DNA of 64,000 nt from Ignavibacteria bacterium (lineage in GTDB: Bacteria > Bacteroidota > Ignavibacteria > Tepidaquicellales > OLB5): assembly GCA_017303675.1 (NCBI GenBank), contig JAFLBX010000002.1, positions 434,001 to 498,000 on the forward strand, in the 5' to 3' direction. Made by a program: the position numbers and the translations under genes. The notes below the pieces were generated by a model that did no database searches, was not told the origin of the DNA, and saw only the letters and a program-made list of their open reading frames with translations. Shown here in pieces: positions 1-7,959 of this stretch. How positions within the stretch are numbered: position 1 is the stretch's first letter; every line of letters begins with the position of its first letter.

Positions 1-35
1 ATCCAAAAAAAGTTTTATAGAAATTAAGACAGAAA

Positions 36-920
36 ATGATTCCTAAACTATTTCAACTGGGTCCAATACCCGTTTACAGCTACGGGCTGATGCTTGGCAT
101 TTGTTTTATTGTTGCAAGCTGGCTGCTGCAGCGAGAGTTCAAGCGCAAAAAGCTGGATGAAGGCGCAGCGGTTAACATTACATTTATCGCCCTGGTGTGC
201 GGCGTAGCCGGCTCTAAACTGCTTTATGTGATAGAGGAGTGGAAGTCATTTTCAATGATGTCATGGGGGAAAATATTTTCAACCGAAGGGTTGTTTTCTC
301 CGGCCGGATTAACTTTTTATGGCGGTCTTATCCTCGCAACTGCACTGGTTTATATTTATACCAGGACAAAGAAGATACCGTTCCTCCGGGTTTGTGATGC
401 AGCCGCACCTTCGCTTGCGATAGGTTATGGCATCGCGCGTGTAGGCTGCCACCTTTCAGGTGATGGCGACTACGGCCTGCCCGTATCTGAGTTCATGTCA
501 TGGGTGCCTTGGGGCACCGATTACTCCAACGGCACGCTTCCGCCATCAGTAGCATTCCGCGGCAGTGATATTGCCGCCAAATTTGGCGGCGTTGTGCCCG
601 ATAACACCCTCTGCCATCCTACACCAATGTATGAGTTTATTATCGGCGGACTTCTCTTCTGGCTGCTGTGGCGCAAACGCAGTGTGTTCAAAGGTGATGG
701 AAAGCTCTTCGGGCTGTATTTAATGCTCTCCGGCGCTGCGCGCCTGCTGGTGGAGTTCATCAGGCTAAACCCGAGGTTCTTCCTGGGACTCTCAGAAGCG
801 CAGATAATTTCCGTTGTGCTTATCGGGCTGGGCGTTTACCTCTACATGCGTACTCCAACAACCTTCGTTCCCGAAAATGCTAAGGCCACCGGCAAACCGG
901 TTAAGAAAACAAAATCATAA
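36..920 (+). CDS. lgt: Prolipoprotein diacylglyceryl transferase
   Basis: Inner-membrane enzyme that moves diacylglycerol from phosphatidylglycerol to the lipobox cysteine of prelipoproteins, the first step of lipoprotein maturation. The 294-aa product has the usual Lgt length and about seven hydrophobic segments. It opens with the typical IPVYSYGLMLGICF stretch and has the conserved ARVGCHLSGDGDYG segment (about residues 132-145) containing the family's essential Arg. PTPMYEF near residue 200 and RLLVEFIR near 235 are further family blocks. ATG is the first good start. Several lipoproteins in this window would be substrates. A palindromic repeat begins directly after the stop codon. The lysine-rich tail is not conserved in the family. 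Confidence 0.95.
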   Translation: MIPKLFQLGPIPVYSYGLMLGICFIVASWLLQREFKRKKLDEGAAVNITFIALVCGVAGSKLLYVIEEWKSFSMMSWGKIFSTEGLFSPAGLTFYGGLILATALVYIYTRTKKIPFLRVCDAAAPSLAIGYGIARVGCHLSGDGDYGLPVSEFMSWVPWGTDYSNGTLPPSVAFRGSDIAAKFGGVVPDNTLCHPTPMYEFIIGGLLFWLLWRKRSVFKGDGKLFGLYLMLSGAARLLVEFIRLNPRFFLGLSEAQIISVVLIGLGVYLYMRTPTTFVPENAKATGKPVKKTKS

Positions 921-921
921 C

Positions 922-1023
922 GACCCCCTCGCCCTAAAGGGCACTCCCCCTTGGTAAGGGGGAGACAAATAAAGCTTTTGATTTTAAGTCCCCTCCTTAC
1001 CAAGGAGGGGATTTAGGGGAGGT
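922..1023. repeat. Palindromic intergenic repeat, copy A (GACCCCCTC...GGGGAGGTC)
   Basis: About 100 bp built from hairpins: GCCCTAAAGGGC, CTCCCCCTTGGTAAGGGGGAG, a spacer with AAAGCTTTTGATTTTAAG, then CCCCTCCTTACCAAGGAGGGG and a closing ATTTAGGGGAGGTC. It starts at once after the lgt stop. Copies B (1436-1535) and C (9463-9618) share the ends and spacer but differ in the inner hairpins. No coding role. Confidence 0.85.
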
Positions 1024-1122
1024 CTTATTAAGTATAAAAAATCTTAATTAAGGAGCTTAAAGACGGGCAGAATTTTCAACAGAAAAAAAGATAAGGAAAA
1101 ACGAAGATCGCTTCGGAATAAT

Positions 1123-1452
1123 ATGACCAAAGCCGAAGCAATACTGTGGGATGAAATAAAAAACCGAAAGATTCTGGGGGTCAAATTTCGCAGACAATTT
1201 GGAATAGGTGCATATGTTGTTGATTTCTATTGTAATGAATTAAAGATTGCTGTTGAAGTAGACGGCGCTACTCATCAAACAGATGCAGAATTAGAATATG
1301 ACAGGACTAGAGAAGAAGAAATCCGACAGCTTGATATTCATTTTATAAGATTTTCTAATATTGAAATCTATCAATCTCTGGATCATGTTATTGAAAGTTT
1401 AAAAACGAAGGTAGAATTTTTGGCAGCAAAAAAATCGACCCCCTCGCCCTAA
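1123..1452 (+). CDS. DUF559 single-domain endonuclease (PD-(D/E)XK, Vsr-like)
   Basis: Small nuclease-fold protein. Visible family blocks are AEAILWDEIKNRKILGVKFRRQF, GAYVVDFYC and IAVEVDGATH; Asp and Glu of VDFYC/EVDG are the expected metal ligands of the PD-(D/E)XK fold. The frame is open upstream to 1048, and the residues there (RRSLRNN before the ATG) resemble the usual DUF559 N-terminus. The real start may therefore be a non-ATG codon such as ATT at 1072, or the 5' end may have been lost. The last residues (STPSP) and the stop codon are encoded by repeat copy B. The gene lies between two direct repeat copies. Cellular function is unknown for this family. Confidence 0.8.
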   Translation: MTKAEAILWDEIKNRKILGVKFRRQFGIGAYVVDFYCNELKIAVEVDGATHQTDAELEYDRTREEEIRQLDIHFIRFSNIEIYQSLDHVIESLKTKVEFLAAKKSTPSP

Positions 1453-1535
1453 AGGGCACTCCCCCTTGATAAGGGGGAGACAAATAAGGCTTTTGATTTT
1501 AAGTCCCCTCCTTAACAAGGAGGGGATTTAGGTCT
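1436..1535. repeat. Palindromic intergenic repeat, copy B
   Basis: Same orientation and nearly the same sequence as copy A (GCCCTAAAGGGC hairpin, CTCCCCCTTGATAAGGGGGAG, AAGGCTTTTGATTTTAAG, CCCCTCCTTAACAAGGAGGGG). It lacks about five bases near its end (ATTTAGGTCT instead of ATTTAGGGGAGGTCT). Its first bases supply the stop codon of the DUF559 gene. A separate hairpin, CTACGAGT/ACTCGTAG, follows at about 1542-1563. Confidence 0.85.
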
Positions 1536-1666
1536 ACAACTCTACGAGTTATCGACTCGTAGTGGTAGGTCTGAAGCGGGGATTAGGCAAAAGACTTTTA
1601 TTTACAACCGTATCGAATCTCCACCCATACACCTATCCGGAAAAAACTAAACATCACCATAATCAC

Positions 1667-2779
1667 GTGAAAAAATTCATATTCCTGATCACACTAATTT
1701 TATTTTTCATGGCTGCAGCCGGCTGCAGCCCGGATAAAAAACAAGATCAAACTACCAACGAAAAAAACACCAGCAAAACCACCACCGAAGTAACTGTCGA
1801 CCCCGACTCCGTCTATTCCATAATTATGGTGGGGGATATGATGCTTGGCACCAATTACCCCTCCGCAGCTTCGCTGCCGCCGGGTGACGGCCGCGATATA
1901 CTCGAAGCGCCTGCTGATATTCTGCAATCTGCTGATGTGACCATTGGCAACCTCGAAGGCACGCTGCTCAACAGCGGCGGCACACCGAAGGTGTGCCAGA
2001 ACCCCGAGAACTGCGTGGCATTCAGAATGCCTGAGCATTACGCGGGTTACATGAAGGATGCCGGATTTGATATGATGAACCTTGCCAACAACCACTCCGG
2101 CGATATGGGCGATATAGGCAGGAAGCAAACACAGAACACCCTGAAACAATACGGCATAGAATATGCCGGGCATATCAGCGCGCCGACTGCAATTTTTGTG
2201 AAAGATGGCATTAAGTTCGGCTTAATAGGCTTTGCGCCTAATACCGGAACGCTCAGCATCAACGATCACACCAAAGCAGCAAAAATTGTAAGCGACCTTA
2301 AAAAGCAGTGTGATATTGTAATTGTCGCTTTCCATGGGGGAGCCGAGGGCTCAGGCGCTACGCATGTGAACCGCAAACGTGAGTTTTACCTTGGCGAAGA
2401 TAGAGGCAACTGCTATGAGTTTGCGCACGATATGATAGATGCTGGCGCTGATATTGTTTTCGGGCACGGGCCGCATGTGCCGCGCGGAGTGGAGCTTTAC
2501 AAAGGCAAGTTCATAGCGTACTCACTCGGAAATTTTTGTACATACGGAAAGTTTGGCTTAAGCGGCAATCTTGGCCTGGCGCCGGTGCTGAAGCTATACA
2601 TTACAAAATCCGGCGATTTTTCACACGGCAGAATTTTCCCCTTCAAACAGGTACGGCGCGGCTTCCCGGTGTATGATGAGAGCTTTGAGGCGGTTGAGCT
2701 TATGAAACGCATGACCGAATCCGACTTCCCCGAAACAACCATCCAAATCTCCCCCGATGGCAAAATAACAAAACGTTAA
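1667..2779 (+). CDS. CapA-family (PGA_cap) metallophosphatase-like lipoprotein
   Basis: Predicted lipoprotein of about 370 aa. The chosen GTG start gives KKFIFLITLILFFMAAAGC, a clean signal peptide and lipobox; the frame is open upstream to 1562, but those residues look like untranslated repeat-flanking sequence. The mature part has the calcineurin-like CapA blocks: IIMVGDMMLG, VTIGNLEGTL, MNLANNHSGDMG, IVAFHGGAEG and FGHGPHVPRG. The Asp, Asn and His residues in them would bind two metals. CapA homologues take part in poly-gamma-glutamate or capsule export, but many stand-alone homologues such as this one have no known substrate. No pgsBC genes are nearby, so capsule synthesis is not implied. 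Confidence 0.85.
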   Translation: MKKFIFLITLILFFMAAAGCSPDKKQDQTTNEKNTSKTTTEVTVDPDSVYSIIMVGDMMLGTNYPSAASLPPGDGRDILEAPADILQSADVTIGNLEGTLLNSGGTPKVCQNPENCVAFRMPEHYAGYMKDAGFDMMNLANNHSGDMGDIGRKQTQNTLKQYGIEYAGHISAPTAIFVKDGIKFGLIGFAPNTGTLSINDHTKAAKIVSDLKKQCDIVIVAFHGGAEGSGATHVNRKREFYLGEDRGNCYEFAHDMIDAGADIVFGHGPHVPRGVELYKGKFIAYSLGNFCTYGKFGLSGNLGLAPVLKLYITKSGDFSHGRIFPFKQVRRGFPVYDESFEAVELMKRMTESDFPETTIQISPDGKITKR

Positions 2780-2791
2780 AACGATACTGCT

Positions 2792-2819
2792 TGTCATACC
2801 CGCGGAAGCGGGTATCCAG
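2792..2819. repeat. Palindromic repeat TACCCGC-GGAA-GCGGGTA
   Basis: A perfect 7-bp stem with a four-base loop and the flanks GTCA...TCCAGA. This is the widespread intergenic repeat whose chance translation reads WIPASAGMT on the minus strand. Related hairpins flank the GIY-YIG gene at 15047 and 15433. Confidence 0.75.
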
Positions 2820-2868
2820 ACTATTATCATGCTATTTTAAATAATTTGTGAAAAAATAATATCGGGTG

Positions 2869-3012
2869 CGGTCACTCTGTTATTGCAGAGACGTCCCGCT
2901 GGGACGTCTGCTTTGTCTTCTTGAAGTATTACAAAGCTCCCCTCCTGTTTTTAGGAGGGGAAGAAATCCGGCGATAGCCGGATTGAGGGGTGGTCACCGC
3001 ACCACCTCCCAT
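2869..3012. repeat. Cluster of intergenic hairpins
   Basis: The 304-bp gap between the CapA-like gene and the small acidic protein is mostly structured repeat: AGACGTCCCGCTGGGACGTCT (about 2886-2906), CCCCTCCT-gtttttAGGAGGGG (about 2939-2960), AATCCGGCGATAGCCGGATT (about 2965-2984) and GGTGGTCACCGCACCACC. It resembles copies A-C in ending with a GAGGGGTGGTC type terminus. The open frames across it are chance translations of repeat sequence. Confidence 0.7.
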
Positions 3013-3083
3013 ACCCGCAAAAACCTTTGCCCCCGGGCTAATGTTTAGAATTATATATCAATATAAACTAAAACACAGCTAAC

Positions 3084-3314
3084 ATGCCTGAAAAAACCAA
3101 AACAAATCAAACCAGCGAGCCAAACTCACCGGTTGACTCCAACAATAACAAAATTAGTGAAGAGCAAAAACGAAAAGCTATCGAGCAAGCGCCGCAAAAA
3201 ACCGATAATACCAGGAAAGCCGGGTATGATGAAAACGGCAAGCTCGATAACCCTAAATTTAAGGATGACACCGGCGGCGGCAATAACGAAAATGACGAAA
3301 ACGAAAATAATTGA
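3084..3314 (+). CDS. Small hydrophilic, probably disordered protein
   Basis: 76 aa, very rich in Asn, Lys, Glu, Asp and Gln, with no hydrophobic core, ending in an acidic Asn/Glu tail. An ATG start and a strong intrinsic terminator 40 bp after the stop argue for a real gene. No domain recognised and no function proposed. Another frame overlaps it, but only this one looks like a protein in composition and is followed by a terminator. Confidence 0.55.
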   Translation: MPEKTKTNQTSEPNSPVDSNNNKISEEQKRKAIEQAPQKTDNTRKAGYDENGKLDNPKFKDDTGGGNNENDENENN

Positions 3315-3354
3315 ACAGAATTGAGTCCAGCAGTAAGTGAAACCTGATCCCGCA

Positions 3355-3382
3355 GGGGCGTATGTAATACGCCCCTTTTTTA
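3355..3382 (+). terminator. Intrinsic terminator
   Basis: GGGGCGTAT-gta-ATACGCCCC, a perfect 9-bp stem followed by seven T. It terminates the small acidic protein gene and separates it from the defence island. Confidence 0.85.
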
Positions 3383-3466
3383 TTGTTACACTAAAACTCA
3401 CTTAATTATCCAGTATCGCGTTTACCTGCGAACGGCGCGTTATGTAACAGACTGGCGGTCATCCAC

Positions 3467-3515
3467 AATTTGCATAATTTTGCAAAAAAAATATCATCGT
3501 ATGATACACCAAAAA
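3467..3515 (+). promoter_or_regulatory. Possible control region of the methyltransferase gene
   Basis: About 100 bp before the methyltransferase start there are two inverted repeats: TTTGCA-taattt-TGCAAA (about 3469-3486) and TATCAT-cgt-ATGATA (about 3492-3506). TAATTTTG (3475-3482) inside the first fits the Bacteroidota -7 box TAnnTTTG, though the -33 position has only CTG. Operators near the promoter are common in restriction-modification genes. No controller gene is visible. Confidence 0.35.
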
Positions 3516-3607
3516 GGATAATAATTTATAAATTTGTATTAAAGTAAAAGGAATTATTTGAATTTTTTTAAAGATTTTTTGTTGTTAAATTACTTTATTA
3601 TAATAAA

Positions 3608-6121
3608 ATGAAAAATAAGCACTTAATAAATACTTACGTTAGTTTCTTCAGTGGTGCAGGCATAGGATGCTATGGTTTTCTATTAGAAGGATTTAAATGC
3701 ATTGCTACTGTTGAATTGTTAGAAAAACGGCTAAAATTTCAGAGATATAATGACAAGTGTACTTATGAAAGTGGATATATCTGTGGGGATTTGAAAGAAG
3801 ATAATGTTAAGACTAAATTATTAAACGAAATAGATTATTGGAAGAATAATTATTCAATAAAGGATATTGATGTAGTTATTGCAACCCCTCCTTGCCAAGG
3901 AATGTCTGTGGCTAATCATAAAAAAAAGGACGAGAAGAGTAGAAATTCACTTGTAACAGAATCAATTAGGTTTGTAAAGGATCATAAACCTAAGTTCTTT
4001 ATTTTTGAAAATGTAAGAACATTTTTGAAGACTATATGTACTGATATAGACGGCAAGGACAAGAAAATTAAGGATGCAATAGAGCTAAATCTAGCCGGAG
4101 AGTATCATATTCACTATGAATATTTGAATTTTAAAAATTACGGAAATAATTCCAGCAGAACACGAACACTCGTAATAGGTACAAGAAAAAACTTAGAGGA
4201 GATTACGCCTTATGCTATATTTCCAGACTATACAAAGGAAAAAACCTTAGAAGAAGTTATTGGTGATTTACCTGAACTAAATGAAATGGGTGCAATTGAT
4301 CCCACTGATATATACCATAACTTTAGACCATATGCACCTAAAATGCTGGAATGGATTAAGGATATTAAGGAAGGTGAGTCTGCATTTGATAATAATGATA
4401 TTAAAAAAATTCCACATCAAATAATTGATGGTTTAATACTATATAATACAAATAAAAATAGCGACAAATATACAAGATGCTATTGGGATAAGGTTGGTCC
4501 ATGTATTCACACAAGAAATGATATTCTAGCAAGCCAGAATACAATACATCCGAGGGATAATAGAGTTTTCAGCATACGTGAGTTAATGAAAATGATGACT
4601 ATACCTGATACGTTTAAATGGACAGACATATCGGAAAAAGACTTAAACAAATTGCCATATGACTTAAAAAGGAAATTCCTTTCTAAGGAGGAAATGAATA
4701 TTCGACACAGCATTGGTGAAGCAGTTCCTACTAATATTTTCAGACAAATAGCAAACAAAATTAAAACCGTTCTGAATGAAACATCAATAAACTTACCTCA
4801 AGTAAATAAAATAATTGAAAAGGAAAATCTCAAATCGAATGAAGCTATTTATAATTTTGTCAAAATTAATTTAAATAAACTTAACTATTCGACTCTTTCA
4901 AAAATTGTAGAAACATCCAATGCATTAAAAACTGATAATGCGGCTTATTATACAAGACAAGATATCTGTTACTCAATAATAAAAGATCTGCCATCCCCAG
5001 ACAACTATGACAATTTGAAAATTCTTGAGCCATCAATTGGAGTGGGTAATTTTCTTCCCCTACTGATTACAAAATATAGAGAAGTAAAAAATGTCACAAT
5101 TGATGTAGTAGATATTGATGAGTTTGCTATAAAAATTGTAGGTCTTTTAGTAAAAAAATTGAATATTCCGGAAAATATTAAAATCAATTATATAAATAAT
5201 GATTTTTTGCTACATGAATTTAACCATAGTTATGATATAGTTGTAGGGAACCCTCCATTTAAGAAATTTAATTCAGATAAGGAACTTCTTAATAGATATA
5301 AATCAAATGTAGTAAACAAAGATACGAATAATCTATATTCTTTTTTTATTGAAAAATGTTTACAGCTTGGTGATATCGTGTCTTTAGTAGTGCCTAAAAG
5401 TTTAATCAATTCACCTGAATATAACAAAACCAGGGAAATTCTATCGAAATTGAAATTTAACAAGATTATTGATTATGGAGAGAAAGCTTTTAAAGGAGTA
5501 CTCATTGAAACAATTAGTTTCATTATAGAAAACAAGCCTCTACCGGCTAATAATTCAATTGAAATAGAATCTTATATCCTTAATAATATAAGTATAAAAA
5601 GACAAGATTACATTTTTTCATCTAACTATCCTTATTGGTTAATTTATAGAGATGATTATTTTGATTCTGTAAGTCAAAAATTAAACTTTAACATTTACAA
5701 ATCATACAGAGATAGACAAATTACAAAGAAAATAACAAAGCCAAAAGCAGATATACGTGTTTTAAAATCTCGTAACATTGGTTCTAACAAAATAATTGAT
5801 ATAGATGGTTATGATTGTTATGTAAATTATACATCAAATTTAGATGTCTTGAAATTTATTAATAATAAAGAAGCAGTGTTGGTTCCAAATCTCACTTATT
5901 ATCCCAGAGCATGTTTTCTTCCACCTAATACAATAACTGATGGTTCTGTTGCAATCTTAACATTAAGAAACGGTAGTAGGAAAATACACAAAAAAGATTT
6001 GGAATATTACAATAGTGAGGAATTTACAAGATTTTACAAGATAGCGAGGAATTATGGAACTCGCTCATTGAATATAGATAATAATTCAGTATTTTTCTTT
6101 GGAATTATGAAAGATAGTTGA
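3608..6121 (+). CDS. Fused cytosine-C5 / adenine-N6 DNA methyltransferase
   Basis: One 837-aa protein with two complete methyltransferase modules. Residues about 8-400 are a C5-cytosine enzyme: FFSGAGIGCYGFLLEGF (motif I), TPPCQGMS with catalytic Cys96 (IV), ENVR (VI), SRTRTLVIG (VIII), a short target-recognition region, and HSIGEAVPTNI (X). Residues about 450-837 are an N6-adenine enzyme of the gamma (TaqI/type IIG) order: AYYTRQDIC, LEPSIGVGNFLPLL (motif I), DIVVGNPPF (motif IV, residues 548-551) and a C-terminal region that may set specificity. Methylating C on one strand and A on the other suits an asymmetric, type IIS site. The next gene, overlapping as TGATG, is the likely restriction enzyme. 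The region is visibly AT-richer than its neighbours, suggesting transfer. Confidence 0.9.
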   Translation: MKNKHLINTYVSFFSGAGIGCYGFLLEGFKCIATVELLEKRLKFQRYNDKCTYESGYICGDLKEDNVKTKLLNEIDYWKNNYSIKDIDVVIATPPCQGMSVANHKKKDEKSRNSLVTESIRFVKDHKPKFFIFENVRTFLKTICTDIDGKDKKIKDAIELNLAGEYHIHYEYLNFKNYGNNSSRTRTLVIGTRKNLEEITPYAIFPDYTKEKTLEEVIGDLPELNEMGAIDPTDIYHNFRPYAPKMLEWIKDIKEGESAFDNNDIKKIPHQIIDGLILYNTNKNSDKYTRCYWDKVGPCIHTRNDILASQNTIHPRDNRVFSIRELMKMMTIPDTFKWTDISEKDLNKLPYDLKRKFLSKEEMNIRHSIGEAVPTNIFRQIANKIKTVLNETSINLPQVNKIIEKENLKSNEAIYNFVKINLNKLNYSTLSKIVETSNALKTDNAAYYTRQDICYSIIKDLPSPDNYDNLKILEPSIGVGNFLPLLITKYREVKNVTIDVVDIDEFAIKIVGLLVKKLNIPENIKINYINNDFLLHEFNHSYDIVVGNPPFKKFNSDKELLNRYKSNVVNKDTNNLYSFFIEKCLQLGDIVSLVVPKSLINSPEYNKTREILSKLKFNKIIDYGEKAFKGVLIETISFIIENKPLPANNSIEIESYILNNISIKRQDYIFSSNYPYWLIYRDDYFDSVSQKLNFNIYKSYRDRQITKKITKPKADIRVLKSRNIGSNKIIDIDGYDCYVNYTSNLDVLKFINNKEAVLVPNLTYYPRACFLPPNTITDGSVAILTLRNGSRKIHKKDLEYYNSEEFTRFYKIARNYGTRSLNIDNNSVFFFGIMKDS

Positions 6122-7323
6122 TGAACATATCTGATTACTTAAATAAGGCTAATCTAGACATTCGTAAAGTAAAAGGTGTTAGATTTATGGATCAGAAAGT
6201 AACTCCCGATGTACTTTGTATAATTTCTGATTGCGTGATAAATTATGTCGGTGATGACTTAGAGACCACTTTCACTAAAAACGATATTTGGGAATCTCAA
6301 TATTTCATTAAAAATGTTAAAAATATTTTTAATAAGCCTGATGCTCTCAAGGAAACTGCACGGAGTGAATACGATAAATTTGTAAGCCAACCACTCCAGA
6401 TGCTTTCTTTTGCCCAACTGCTCTACTGCGAAAAGCGTGGGACAACAAATTTTTATAAAATAAAAAATCAGGAATTATTAGAATATATATCTCTAAAAGA
6501 ACATAACGCATATGTTTTTTTATATTTTTATTTATTAAAAGTCATGGAGTCGAGCGGTTTTTTAAAAAATCTTATCAATTTTAAAACGCTCTATGAAAAC
6601 GGCAATCTTACTGAAGAAAAATTTCAAGACTTGAAAGATCAATTCAAAAAATTCATATTAGGAAATACTAATATTAATGGTAAGACTGAGGTTTACCGTA
6701 TTTTTCCAAAGGTTTTAAATGTATTTTCCGCATATAATTATATACCAGGTGCAATTAAAGGCCGTTTATCAAAATTTCCCTTTTGTTATGGTGATTTAAT
6801 GTATAATAGAGTTAATTGGAGAGATCGTAACAAATCAAAAGATATTACAAGACAAGAAGCCGAATCTTTATTTGCTGAAAGAGTTACAGACTTAGGTACT
6901 TCATATAATGCTTATTTAGTACAAAAAGCAATGAATACTATCCGAAAATTGTATCGTGAAAGTGAGATTAAAGACCAATGGAGTTCTGGAGATGCCACAC
7001 AAGTACATCACATTTTTTCATCTAAATCATTTCCGTCTTTAGCGCATTATTTGGAAAATTTAATAAAACTAACACCAACCCAGCATTTTTTTAAAGCTCA
7101 TCCAAATAATAAAACAACTGTTATTAATAGAGATTATCAACTTATATGTTTACTTGCTAAATCAAACAGTATTGAAACATCTTTAAAAGCATTTGGTGAA
7201 AGATATTACAGAAAAGAGTCATTTATTTATGTGATAAATACAGGTTTATCATTAAGTTTAAATGCCTCACTTAGTTTTAACGATATACGCGTGAATTTAG
7301 TTCAACATTATAACAAAAATTAA
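6121..7323 (+). CDS. Probable HNH restriction endonuclease partner
   Basis: 400-aa protein whose ATG overlaps the methyltransferase stop (TGATG), implying translational coupling. Residues about 291-327 carry an HNH-type metal site: VHHIF (His296, His297), ENLIKL (Asn313) and TPTQHFFKAHP (His322, His327). HNH type IIS enzymes such as Eco31I/BsaI and Esp3I/BsmBI act with cytosine plus adenine methylation of asymmetric sites, which matches the fused methyltransferase upstream. The N-terminal 290 residues, including a CEKRGTTNFYKI segment, match no domain I recognise and would contain target recognition. The restriction role is inferred from context and the HNH motif; the recognition site cannot be read from sequence. 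Confidence 0.75.
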   Translation: MNISDYLNKANLDIRKVKGVRFMDQKVTPDVLCIISDCVINYVGDDLETTFTKNDIWESQYFIKNVKNIFNKPDALKETARSEYDKFVSQPLQMLSFAQLLYCEKRGTTNFYKIKNQELLEYISLKEHNAYVFLYFYLLKVMESSGFLKNLINFKTLYENGNLTEEKFQDLKDQFKKFILGNTNINGKTEVYRIFPKVLNVFSAYNYIPGAIKGRLSKFPFCYGDLMYNRVNWRDRNKSKDITRQEAESLFAERVTDLGTSYNAYLVQKAMNTIRKLYRESEIKDQWSSGDATQVHHIFSSKSFPSLAHYLENLIKLTPTQHFFKAHPNNKTTVINRDYQLICLLAKSNSIETSLKAFGERYYRKESFIYVINTGLSLSLNASLSFNDIRVNLVQHYNKN

Positions 7324-7347
7324 TCCGTAAATTATGCCTAACTCAAA

Positions 7348-7692
7348 ATGAACCAACTAATCTTTGGCACGAATCAACAAATTAGATTTGCAACAGAAAA
7401 TGATTTTTATGAAACCTTAGGTTTTTTATCGAAATCTGATGGTACAACATCTCTTGTTTGGGAACATAATGAAACAAGTGGTGCTTGGGGTAGTGAAGGA
7501 AGAATACAATGTTATAAAAACATACAGAAATTTCCAGTGGCATTAAGTGCTGCTTTTACTGCAGGAGTAGGCAATATTCTATATCGTATAAATTGTAATG
7601 AGTATATAGAGCATATTTCACAACATCATGCAATGGTATATGGAGACACACAAAACTTGGTTAGAGTAAGGAGTACAGTTCCACCTGCTTAA
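7348..7692 (+). CDS. Unknown 114-aa protein of the defence island
   Basis: Starts 24 bp after the HNH gene in the same direction and with the same AT-rich composition, so probably co-transcribed. It is soluble, without signal peptide or membrane segment. It has a Gly/Trp-rich stretch (WEHNETSGAWGSEGRI) and two His/Cys-containing segments (RINCNEYIEHISQHHAMVYG). No family recognised. It could be a regulator, an accessory specificity factor or an unrelated cargo gene. Confidence 0.6.
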   Translation: MNQLIFGTNQQIRFATENDFYETLGFLSKSDGTTSLVWEHNETSGAWGSEGRIQCYKNIQKFPVALSAAFTAGVGNILYRINCNEYIEHISQHHAMVYGDTQNLVRVRSTVPPA

Positions 7693-7737
7693 CTAGTTGA
7701 TTTCGACCGTGGATACAGTTTATAGTTATAACGCCAT

Positions 7738-7908
7738 CGTTGGTGCCTGCCTTGTTTTTAAGGTTCTCACCAACGACAATACCCTTTGTGCCTTAATTGC
7801 AAGTTTTTGTAACTAATTAATTTAATCGCCGATGTTGGTGTTGTCACCAACGTCTGTTTTAGGTTAAAGTAACCTAAATCTTCTTTTGTCGTTGGTCAAA
7901 AGACCAAT
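7738..7908. repeat. Three related GTTGGTG/CACCAAC hairpins
   Basis: CGTTGGTG (7738) pairs with CACCAACG (7768-7775); GTTGGTG-ttgt-CACCAAC lies at 7834-7851; GTTGGTC-aaaa-GACCAAT lies at 7891-7908. An AGGTTA-aag-TAACCT hairpin sits between the last two (7861-7875). This 267-bp gap between convergent genes has no gene. Confidence 0.6.
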
Positions 7909-7959
7909 AACGCGGAAAATAGTTTTATAGCCCATTTTAGGTACAATAAATTTCGAAGG

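Noticed and set aside
521-760. Minus-strand frame inside lgt, and many similar frames inside other genes.
   Set aside because: Shadow frames without ribosome sites, opposite well-supported genes.
2866-3048. 60-codon frame before the small acidic protein.
   Set aside because: Entirely made of the hairpin cluster (reads FRRGRNPAIAGLRGGHRTT), not a gene.
7725-7915. ATAACGCC ... ATAACGCGG around the hairpins looked like an integron attC site or an island attachment site (CGCGTTAT also occurs at 3436).
   Set aside because: The paired core-site and inner boxes of attC cannot be drawn, no integrase is present, and an 8-bp match over 4.5 kb is easily chance.
7738-7915. Possible CRISPR array because of repeated GTTGGTG arms.
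   Set aside because: Arms are inverted hairpins with irregular spacing, no constant 25-40 bp direct repeat and no cas gene.
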